This document shows positions 16,208 to 23,050 of a stretch of 39,584 nucleotides of DNA, piece after piece. The stretch's first letter is position 1. The number at the start of each line of letters is the position of its first letter. The translations under genes and the position numbers were made by a program. The notes beneath the pieces are model-generated. The model was given only the letters and a program-made list of their open reading frames with translations, was not told where the DNA came from and searched no databases. The stretch is from Phragmitibacter sp. (GTDB lineage: Bacteria > Verrucomicrobiota > Verrucomicrobiia > Verrucomicrobiales > Verrucomicrobiaceae), in the NCBI GenBank assembly GCA_025361865.1, contig JANYJH010000046.1, positions 1 to 39,584 of the forward strand, written 5' to 3'.

Positions 16208-16380
16208 GTAGCAGCCGACGTGAGGAGGCTCTGAAGTTCCTCCAAGGACATCCAAGACGCTTAGAAACTCCGTCGTTACTTGTTCGTGTGGCCAGCGACG
16301 CGAACAAGCACGTTCGATTCACTCTTCAGCCATTGGGCATTGTTGGCCTTTAGTTAGAGCCTCCTTACGTCGGCTTCTAC
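16208..16380. repeat. Intergenic element with 27-base inverted ends
   Basis: Left end 16208-16234 and right end 16354-16380 are inverted copies matching at 24 of 27 positions, with the core AGCCGACGT(G/A)AGGAGGCTCT. Between them, a perfect 8-bp stem CTTGTTCG/CGAACAAG (16279-16286 and 16301-16308) makes a further hairpin. No coding frame. The layout is that of a MITE or other small palindromic intergenic element, sitting between two convergent genes. Confidence 0.75.
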
Positions 16381-16387
16381 TTTTGGA

Positions 16388-18880
16388 TCACTTCGCCTTA
16401 AAGCCCGGATACTTGCTGGCCAACTGACTTCTGAGCGCCGCTGCTTTCGCTTTTTCACCGAGCTTATCCAGCGCCTTGGCGGCCTTCTCAGCTGCTTCTG
16501 GCGTGATCTCGGGATCGACGAAAATCTGGCTGATGACCACATAGTTGCTAGCGGCGAGTTGCCATTCCTTGGTCGCTCCAGCCTTGTCATCATTGGCCGC
16601 CAGGGCATCTCCATGAGCCATGCTGATGTCGCCTTCGAGGATTTGGAGCTGCGCGTGGAGCTTACCTTCGCGGGCGATTTCTAGTCCTTCCTTCGCGCCT
16701 TTCTCGGCGTCATCAAATTTCCCGAGCGCGAGCAAAGCCCTTCCCTTGCTGAGCAGTGCCTTCGCACGCCCTGCGCCTTCTGGGGTCTGCGCGAGGTAGT
16801 TGTCTAACGCCTTGATCGCCGCCTCATAATGGTTTGCTTCCAGTTCAGCGAGGCCGAGGTAATTCCAAACCATCGCCTGTGTGTTGCCGGGTTCATCAGG
16901 CGTGGTGGCCTTGGTCAAATAGCGGGCACTGGCACTGTAGTTCCCGGCATCGTAATAGCGCTTACCCATGTAGGTGAGGATGGCGGGCGAGATGCTTCCA
17001 TCCTTCTTAACGGCGAGGTAGGCGTCCACTTCCTTCGTGAGTCCATCAAGGTCTTCGCGAAGATATTGGCAGGAAATCATCAACTGGCTGGATTTGTCCA
17101 AGTATTGCACCGGGTCTGCGGAAATGGACTTCCGCAGCGGCTCGATGGCCTTCGCATAAGTCTCCTTCTGCTTCTGATCAAAGTAGCCACGACCGATCCG
17201 ATACCAGGCTTCACCAGCGGCAGCGCTCTTTGGGAACTTGGTCACCAGAGCTTCAAAGTCCGCGATCATACCTGGAACGTCCCGCGTCTCAGCCTTGATG
17301 AGCGCGCTTTGATAGTAGGCCATCTCCGCCGCCGCATGTTCCGGGTGCTCCTTGATGATGAGACCGAAATCCGTAAGCGCATTCGGAAAATCATGCACGG
17401 CTTTCCGACAAACACCACGCTGAGCGAGCGCGAGCGGCATGTTATCATCTTTCGGGTAGTCCGTGATGAAAGTCGTTAGCGTGGAGATACCATCGTTATA
17501 GATACCGGATTCGGCTTCGGCGAAGCCTTTCTTATACAGCACGCTGGAGCGCACTTTCTCCGGCACCTTCGTCATCGAGACTCCCGCATAAGCCTCAGCC
17601 GCTTTCTTGTAATCTGTTTTTCCAAACCACCAATCCGCGCGGATGAGACGGGACATGGTAAGGTATTCGTGGTCCTTGTGACCACTTGCATAACGGCTCT
17701 CGAAGCGTTCAGCGAACTCGATGATGTCCTTGTCTGCGAGCTGGAAAAAGCACAGCAGCTTATGATAGCCCGCCTCGAAGGCTTCAGGTGCATCGGGGTA
17801 ATTCTTCTCCAGAGTCAGGAAGATCTCGACTGCGGAGCGGTAGGACTGCTGATGCTTCTGCGCGAGGCCGATGAGCAGCAGCTCCTTCGGGCGCACATCC
17901 TCCGGGGCTAGGGATGTGGGATTGGCATTGTAAGTCTTCACCGCCGTGGCGTAGTCACCTTTGGCAAAGGCGGCTTGGATCAAACCGAATACGGCGATGC
18001 CTCGCTTATCAGCAGGTAAATCTCTGAGCGCCAGTGCCTGTTGGAAGCTCTTGATGGCGAGGTCTCCTTTGCCCTGTTCATTCTGGATCAGGCCCGCTTT
18101 GATCAAGGCATCACCGAGCACGGCGTTGTCCTTGGTCATGCCGATGATTTCCGTGAAAGAAATGAGCGCTTCCTCTTTTTTACCCGCTTCCAGCAAGCCT
18201 GTGGCGACTTCCACCAGCGCGGCTTCGCGGTAGGGATTGTCGGTCTTGATTGCGGCCAGTCCTTTATAAGCGGCGAGCGCTTTCGTTTTCAAGCCGGCGA
18301 CTTTCAGCGAGAGCGCTTTGTTGTTAATGGCTACGAGCTTGATGTCTTGGGAACTGATGCCTCTCTCGCAGATTTCAAAATACTGCGCTGCCTGTTCAAA
18401 ATCACGCCTGTTGTAAGCGAAGGCTCCCATGCGATACGCGGAACTGGCCGCGCTTTCCGTTCTAGGAAAGCGTTTCAGGCACTCAAGGTAGGCGCGTTCA
18501 GCGTCTTCACTCTGACTGGTTTTCAGATTCGATTCACCGAGTCGGAACCAGACTTCAGGCGCGTGCGAGCCCTGCGGATAAGCGCGGAGGTAGTCGCTGA
18601 AGGGCTTGATGGCGAGCTGATAATCCTTCTGCGAGTAACACAGAATGGCGTAGTCATAGAGGTCTTCATCCGGCCCTTTGGAGATGGGCGCTTTTGGCTT
18701 CGGCGGATCTTCCACGGGCATAGCCCTCGGCGGCGCTTTCTCATCCACTGGTTCCGCGATGGGAACCGCCTTCGGAACCTGTTGGGCGCTAGCGCTGACG
18801 ACTCCCAGCATCACTGCTGCTGCTGTCACCGCACACATCATTCCACACCTTGATCTCGAAGCCTTCATCACTCTGTCCAT
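16388..18880 (-). CDS. Exported TPR-repeat protein
   Basis: Residues 1-33 make a signal peptide (hydrophobic core TAAAVMLGVVSASAQ), followed by a Pro-rich acidic linker and then tetratricopeptide repeats over nearly all of the remaining 780 residues, visible as spaced blocks such as YDYAILCYSQKDYQLAI, EVWFRLGESNLKTSQSEDAERAYLECL and AEAWYRIG-like units. TPR arrays are protein-interaction scaffolds; with ExbB/ExbD just upstream the role is probably envelope organisation, similar in place to YbgF/CpoB beside Tol. The start at 18880 is eleven bases after the exbD stop; 18868 (MKASRS) is also possible. Probably periplasmic. Confidence 0.85.
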   Translation of the reverse strand: MDRVMKASRSRCGMMCAVTAAAVMLGVVSASAQQVPKAVPIAEPVDEKAPPRAMPVEDPPKPKAPISKGPDEDLYDYAILCYSQKDYQLAIKPFSDYLRAYPQGSHAPEVWFRLGESNLKTSQSEDAERAYLECLKRFPRTESAASSAYRMGAFAYNRRDFEQAAQYFEICERGISSQDIKLVAINNKALSLKVAGLKTKALAAYKGLAAIKTDNPYREAALVEVATGLLEAGKKEEALISFTEIIGMTKDNAVLGDALIKAGLIQNEQGKGDLAIKSFQQALALRDLPADKRGIAVFGLIQAAFAKGDYATAVKTYNANPTSLAPEDVRPKELLLIGLAQKHQQSYRSAVEIFLTLEKNYPDAPEAFEAGYHKLLCFFQLADKDIIEFAERFESRYASGHKDHEYLTMSRLIRADWWFGKTDYKKAAEAYAGVSMTKVPEKVRSSVLYKKGFAEAESGIYNDGISTLTTFITDYPKDDNMPLALAQRGVCRKAVHDFPNALTDFGLIIKEHPEHAAAEMAYYQSALIKAETRDVPGMIADFEALVTKFPKSAAAGEAWYRIGRGYFDQKQKETYAKAIEPLRKSISADPVQYLDKSSQLMISCQYLREDLDGLTKEVDAYLAVKKDGSISPAILTYMGKRYYDAGNYSASARYLTKATTPDEPGNTQAMVWNYLGLAELEANHYEAAIKALDNYLAQTPEGAGRAKALLSKGRALLALGKFDDAEKGAKEGLEIAREGKLHAQLQILEGDISMAHGDALAANDDKAGATKEWQLAASNYVVISQIFVDPEITPEAAEKAAKALDKLGEKAKAAALRSQLASKYPGFKAK

Positions 18881-18890
18881 GCTCAATGAC

Positions 18891-19337
18891 TTACTTCGGG
18901 GCTGCGGGTGCTTTGGCTCCATCTTCTGGGGGCCGGGTGGCGAAGGATACATTCCAGATGCCAGCCTTCTGACAGATGTTCAGCACATTCATGGTGAATT
19001 TATAAACGCTGTTCTCATCACTCCGCAGAATGACGGCGATGTCCTTGTGAACGCTGCCGATGATCTGAAGCTTCGCGAGCAACTGCTCCTCTGTGAGCTT
19101 CTCACCTTCCACGACGATCTCGCCACCTTTACGGACATTGACGATGATTTCTCCAAGATCACGCTGGGCGCTTTTCTTGCCTTCATCCGCCGCCGGGACG
19201 CTGATTTCAATCTCCGTTTCCCGACGTGCGTAGTTCCAAGTGATGATGAAGAAGAGCAGCAATAGGAATAAAATATCGATCATCGGTGCCAACTGCATCG
19301 GCACCGGTTCGATCTGGCTTAGCTTGCGGAACTTCAT
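18891..19337 (-). CDS. exbD: ExbD/TolR-type biopolymer transport protein
   Basis: The protein of 148 residues has one N-terminal transmembrane helix with the conserved Asp at residue 20 (LAPMIDILFLLLLFFI), followed by a periplasmic domain including VPAADEGKKS and VILRSDENSVY. ExbD/TolR pairs with ExbB/TolQ to use the proton gradient for work on the outer envelope. It lies 12 bases after exbB and just before the TPR gene. An Ala/Pro-rich tail ends the protein. A second ExbD copy, usual in some Verrucomicrobia operons, is not present here. Confidence 0.92.
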   Translation of the reverse strand: MKFRKLSQIEPVPMQLAPMIDILFLLLLFFIITWNYARRETEIEISVPAADEGKKSAQRDLGEIIVNVRKGGEIVVEGEKLTEEQLLAKLQIIGSVHKDIAVILRSDENSVYKFTMNVLNICQKAGIWNVSFATRPPEDGAKAPAAPK

Positions 19338-19349
19338 GCAGGGAAAGGA

Positions 19350-20195
19350 TTAGTGATCCATCTGACCTGGGTTCCGGCTTGCTGCTGCACGGGCCGCGCG
19401 CTTGTATTGAGCGGAGAGCAGCGCCATCAAATGCGTGGAAGCGGACTCCAGTTCTGAGATGAGCCGTTGCACCTTGCCGCGATAAATGGCGTAAACCATG
19501 AGGCACGGAATGCCGATGCTCAGCCCGCCTGCCGTATTGAAGAGCGCCTCGAAGACACCGCCTGCAACGCCCATCTGCTGGTTCCCGGAGAACGTGTCAG
19601 GATTGGCAATGTCTTTAAACGAAGTGATCAAACCGATGACCGTCCCGAGTAGTCCGAGCATGGGAGCCATCGAGCCGATGTCCGCCAGATAAACCACGCG
19701 ACCAAGAAGCATGGAGGACTGACGGCTACCTTCCGCTTCGGTCACTTCCCGCACTTCATCAAAGCTGGCCGTGGGGTTTTTCGTCGCGAAGTCGAGCGCC
19801 TTCGCCGTGATGTGCGCGATGCATTCATTACGCCGCGTGCAGACGGCGAGCAGTCCCAGATAGTCCTGCTTTCGGATCAAGGCGTCTGCGGAATTCATGA
19901 ACGCATCACTCACCACCGTGCCCTGTCGGATAGTGAAGACCACGAAGAAGACCATGATCATGGCGAAGATGGACAGGCCGATCATCGGATAGGCGAGGAG
20001 GCCCATCTTGTGAAAAATCTCCTCGGGAGTCAGCGCGGCGGCTGGCTGCGTTTTGGAAACCGCCCGTGGAGCAGGCGTGGTCATGGCCGCAGCCGTAGCT
20101 GTATCAGCAGCGGGTGCTTGTTGAGCTAGCAGCGTGGTGTTCGCACATCCGAACACGAGCATAAGCGCGGCAGAGAAAAGAAGGGTCAAGCGCAT
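19350..20195 (-). CDS. exbB: ExbB/TolQ/MotA-family proton channel protein
   Basis: The protein of 281 residues starts MRLTLLFSAALMLVFGC with a signal sequence (possible lipobox-like LVFGCAN) and has an Ala/Pro-rich linker, then three transmembrane segments. Diagnostic blocks are the C-terminal helices: LADIGSMAPMLGLLGTVIGLI and ALFNTAGGLSIGIPCLMVY, typical of ExbB/TolQ. The start at 20195 is preferred; an upstream in-frame start at 20351 would add 52 residues encoded by the repetitive intergenic array, which reads as YSLLTTAYLQL and is not protein-like. Periplasm-linked energy transduction with the ExbD just downstream is expected. Confidence 0.92.
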   Translation of the reverse strand: MRLTLLFSAALMLVFGCANTTLLAQQAPAADTATAAAMTTPAPRAVSKTQPAAALTPEEIFHKMGLLAYPMIGLSIFAMIMVFFVVFTIRQGTVVSDAFMNSADALIRKQDYLGLLAVCTRRNECIAHITAKALDFATKNPTASFDEVREVTEAEGSRQSSMLLGRVVYLADIGSMAPMLGLLGTVIGLITSFKDIANPDTFSGNQQMGVAGGVFEALFNTAGGLSIGIPCLMVYAIYRGKVQRLISELESASTHLMALLSAQYKRAARAAASRNPGQMDH

Positions 20196-20230
20196 CGGGC
20201 GCGAGTCTAGTAGAGGAATGCGGAGTTGCA

Positions 20231-20279
20231 AGTAGGCAGTAGTCAGGAGCGAGTAGATAGGAGTCAGTAGCCAGTAGCA
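20231..20279 (+). repeat. AG[T/G]AGNN heptamer array, left, + strand
   Basis: Seven consecutive seven-base units; each has A at position 1, G at 2, A at 4 and G at 5 (for example AGTAGGC, AGTAGTC, AGGAGCG). It lies 36 bases upstream of the exbB start. A matching array of five units lies on the other strand at 20397-20431. Confidence 0.85.
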
Positions 20280-20324
20280 AAGGCTTCCCTCTAGCAATCC
20301 TTTGAGCCTTGTTGGATCTTCGTC

Positions 20325-20345
20325 CGGCATTCGGAATTCATCATT
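20325..20345. repeat. Three CGGAATT-like heptamers
   Basis: CGGCATT, CGGAATT and CATCATT follow one another in the spacer between the two larger arrays. A different heptamer family in the same gap; three units only, so weaker. Confidence 0.5.
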
Positions 20346-20396
20346 TCCCATACTTTCCCACCCACCACGTCGTAACTACCTTACAGCACCTTCCCA

Positions 20397-20431
20397 TACT
20401 ACTGCCTACTCGCTACTGACTACTGACTCCT
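20397..20431 (-). repeat. AG[T/G]AGNN heptamer array, right, - strand
   Basis: Five seven-base units in inverted orientation relative to 20231-20279 (on the - strand AGGAGTC, AGTAGTC and so on). It ends seven bases before the uvrC start codon, so uvrC's promoter or ribosome binding site must overlap or lie within the array. Confidence 0.85.
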
Positions 20432-20438
20432 CCCACCC

Positions 20439-22082
20439 ATGTCCTTCCGGCGCGAAAAACCTGATTTGAACGCGAAGCTCCATGATGTGCCCCATCAGCC
20501 GGGCTGCTACATCATGCGGGATCGTTTGAATCGCGTCATCTACGTGGGCAAGGCGCGTGATTTGCGGAAGCGTCTCAGCAACTATTTCACCGCCTCCCGC
20601 ACGAAGCACGCGGATCAAAAAACGCGCGCGCTCATCGAGAGCATCTGGGATTTCGACATCCACATCGTGCGGAATGAAGGCGAGTCGCTCATCCTGGAAA
20701 TGCGGCTCATCAAGGACTTCCGCCCGAAATACAACATCAGCTTCAAGGACGACAAACGCTACCTGCTCGTGAAGGTGCAGATGGCAGATCCCATGCCGCG
20801 CTTCATTCTGACGCGCGTGAAGAAGGAGGATGGCGCACGGTATTTCGGCCCTTACGCCCACAGCGGTGCTTTGCGCACCACGCTGAACTGGATGAACCGC
20901 GAGTTCGGCCTGCGCATCTGCCGACCGCATAATCCCGATGGCAATGACTATATTCATTGCCACAACGACATCATCAAGAACTGCTCCGCGCCATGCATCG
21001 GTCGCGTGAGCTTGGACGAGTATCGGGCGAAGATGGACCTCGCTTGTGACTTCCTTGCAGGCAAGTCCAACCAGCTCATTCCCGCCTTGGAAGAGGAGAT
21101 GAAGAAGGCCGCGAAGAAGCTCGATTTCGAGCGCGCCGCTGAGTTGCGGGACATGATCGAATCCTTCAAGACGACGCTCAAACCGATGCGCACCTTTGAG
21201 CGCGGGTCGAACCGCCGCGTGGCCAGCACGCTCGACCCGATGGCGGATGTGAAAGAGCTTCAGGAACTGCTGCACCTAGAGCGTCCGCCGCTGGTCATGG
21301 AGTGCTTTGACATCGCGAACATCGGCCTCGCCCACTGCGTCGCCAGCATGGTGCGCTTCAACAACGGCGTGCCCGACAATTCCAACTACCGCCGCTATCG
21401 CATCAAGATCGTGAGTGGTCAGAACGACTTCGCCGCCATGAGTGAGGTGGTGCGTCGGCGTTACAGCCGTGTCCTCTTGGAAGGCCGGAAACTCATCAAT
21501 GCTGAAGACCTCGACATCTCCCAGGAAGGCCCGCTTGAAGCCATGCGGAGACTGGAAGCCTTAAACGATGAAGAACCCTTTGAAGACGAATCTGGTGAAG
21601 GTCCAAACCCCTCACCCCAAAGCCCAAAATCAACCTTCATCCGCCTGCCAGACCTCGTGATCGTTGACGGTGGGAAAGGTCAGCTCTCCTCAGCGATGGA
21701 AGAGCTGCAACGCCTCGGCCTGCATGACTTGCCGCTCATCGGGTTGGCTAAGGAAAACGAAGAAGTGTATCGCCCTCATCAAAGCGAACCCGTCATCATT
21801 CCGCATGATCGCGGCGCTTTGAAACTGCTCCAGCGCATTCGCGATGAAGCGCACCGTTGGGCTAATGGCTATCATCAATTGTTGATGAAACGACGCATCG
21901 CCGAAAGCCTCTTGGATGAATGCCCCGGCGTCAGCGCCTTGCGCAAAGCCGCGCTGCTTCGCGCCTTTGGTTCCGTGGCTCAGTTGCGCAAAGCGGGCGT
22001 GGAAGAGATCGCCGCCGTGCCCGGCATCAGTCATGCGATCGCCGAGACGGTGCAGAAGTTCCTCGCCGAGCGTGGGGCATAA
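20439..22082 (+). CDS. uvrC: Excinuclease subunit C, shortened middle
   Basis: UvrC makes both incisions around DNA lesions in nucleotide excision repair with UvrA and UvrB. The GIY-YIG domain is at residues 18-95 (GCYIM, VIYVGKARDLRKRL), the UVR helix pair near 214-249 (LEEEMKKAAKKLDFERAAELRD), the RNase-H-like nuclease from about 285 (ECFDIAN with D291; VIVDGGKGQL with D410), and helix-hairpin-helix motifs at the C-terminus (PGVSALRKAALLRAFGS). Only about 40 residues separate the UVR domain from the nuclease Asp, against about 160 in E. coli UvrC, so the central segment is missing; and residues 360-398 form an acidic/Pro-rich insert. Total 547 residues, a bit short. The start at 20439 is preceded by the heptamer array. 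Confidence 0.95.
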   Translation: MSFRREKPDLNAKLHDVPHQPGCYIMRDRLNRVIYVGKARDLRKRLSNYFTASRTKHADQKTRALIESIWDFDIHIVRNEGESLILEMRLIKDFRPKYNISFKDDKRYLLVKVQMADPMPRFILTRVKKEDGARYFGPYAHSGALRTTLNWMNREFGLRICRPHNPDGNDYIHCHNDIIKNCSAPCIGRVSLDEYRAKMDLACDFLAGKSNQLIPALEEEMKKAAKKLDFERAAELRDMIESFKTTLKPMRTFERGSNRRVASTLDPMADVKELQELLHLERPPLVMECFDIANIGLAHCVASMVRFNNGVPDNSNYRRYRIKIVSGQNDFAAMSEVVRRRYSRVLLEGRKLINAEDLDISQEGPLEAMRRLEALNDEEPFEDESGEGPNPSPQSPKSTFIRLPDLVIVDGGKGQLSSAMEELQRLGLHDLPLIGLAKENEEVYRPHQSEPVIIPHDRGALKLLQRIRDEAHRWANGYHQLLMKRRIAESLLDECPGVSALRKAALLRAFGSVAQLRKAGVEEIAAVPGISHAIAETVQKFLAERGA

Positions 22083-22083
22083 A

Positions 22084-22114
22084 AAAGCGGGGACGGAATA
22101 ACCGCCCCCGCTTT
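22084..22114 (-). terminator. Terminator hairpin between convergent genes
   Basis: A 13-base stem with one mismatch (22084-22096 and 22102-22114), five-base loop. On the - strand it is followed by a T run, so it best terminates the small YHS-like gene; it may also act for uvrC. Confidence 0.8.
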
Positions 22115-22131
22115 AAAACAGTGTGTGTCGC

Positions 22132-22335
22132 TTACTTCGCGAACTTGGCTGGATCAGCGTCGAACTTGGCTTTGCACTTCGCGCAGCAGAGGCCGTAGTC
22201 CTTGCCTTGGAATTTGCTGACGATACCCGCTTTGACGGGCTTACCACTGACTGGGCAGGCGGTGTTTTCTGGCGCTGCGTTCATGGAAGAGACAGCAATA
22301 AAAGCTAAGGCGAGGGCAGCGAGCAATGTTTTCAT
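22132..22335 (-). CDS. Small exported YHS-like protein
   Basis: A 67-residue protein with signal peptide (MKTLLAALALAFIAVSS, then AAPEN) and a short YHS/TRASH-like domain: CPVSGKPVKA, FQGKDYGLCCAKCKAKF, then DADPAKF. These domains carry Cys residues suited to metal binding; the two Cys of CPVSG/CCAKC could hold Cu, Fe or Zn. Common as a single small exported protein in Verrucomicrobia and Planctomycetes. Its only close neighbours are uvrC, convergent, and a methyltransferase gene on the same strand. Confidence 0.8.
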   Translation of the reverse strand: MKTLLAALALAFIAVSSMNAAPENTACPVSGKPVKAGIVSKFQGKDYGLCCAKCKAKFDADPAKFAK

Positions 22336-22424
22336 AGGATTGAGAATTGAGCGGATGATATTTTGAAGATCACGAATAGACGATTCTTAGAATGCGCAAA
22401 TTACAGAACTTGTCGATGCCAAAA

Positions 22425-23036
22425 TTAGCTTCCGGGCCCGATCTTCTGGGCAATCACATAGAGGTGCTTTTCCGGGAACTGATCAAATTCCAAATGGCGA
22501 CAGACGCAGTCACTCTGCTCAAGGCAACGCAAGAGATCAGGCACACTCCACCCGGCATGGTAAAGAGGCTGTCCGAGAAAGGGATTGGTGATATGATCTG
22601 GCCGATCAAGACCGCCTGTGGAGTAGATCAAAATACCTTTAGGATTGAGCGCACCGCAAAGCTTCCGCAAGACGTTCTCCTGTTCATCTAACGGCACATG
22701 CCAAACACTGTCCCAGGCTGAGATGAAGTCATAGCAATGCGGCGGATTCCACTCGCAGACATCCGCTTGATGGAAGAGGACATCGGGATGCCTCAGTCGC
22801 GCGAGGCGGATCATCTCGGTGGAAATGTCCAGCCCTTCGACGTTGAAACCAACTTCGAGCAGCAGCTCAATGAGGCGTCCGCTGGAGCCGCAACCGACAT
22901 CGAGGGCTGGGCCTTTTTCCGAACTGAATCGGAACGCGCGCTGGTGCTGGCTGATGCCGTTTTCACGGTTGAACTCATTACTGTTCCAATGCGCGGCGAG
23001 TTGATCATAGCTGGCTGCGGTTTGCTGAGGAGTCAT
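22425..23036 (-). CDS. Class I SAM-dependent methyltransferase
   Basis: The 203-residue protein has motif I ALDVGCGSSGRLIELLLEVG, with acidic residue in EGLDIS after it, HQADVCEW and the LNPKGILIYST block: the layout of class I methyltransferases. Substrate not predictable. It lies 14 bases downstream of the Ser/Thr kinase gene on the same strand and may be co-transcribed with it. Start MTPQQTAASYDQLA fits the family (AxxYDxLA before the motif). Confidence 0.85.
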   Translation of the reverse strand: MTPQQTAASYDQLAAHWNSNEFNRENGISQHQRAFRFSSEKGPALDVGCGSSGRLIELLLEVGFNVEGLDISTEMIRLARLRHPDVLFHQADVCEWNPPHCYDFISAWDSVWHVPLDEQENVLRKLCGALNPKGILIYSTGGLDRPDHITNPFLGQPLYHAGWSVPDLLRCLEQSDCVCRHLEFDQFPEKHLYVIAQKIGPGS

Positions 23037-23050
23037 GATGGGAGGCCTGA

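Noticed and set aside
20196-20351. N-terminal extension of ExbB (52 residues) from ATG at 20351
   Set aside because: The extension is encoded by the heptamer arrays and lacks protein-like features; the signal sequence begins at 20195.
20231-20431. CRISPR-like array
   Set aside because: Units are only seven bases with no unique spacers and no cas genes; it is a degenerate tandem array.
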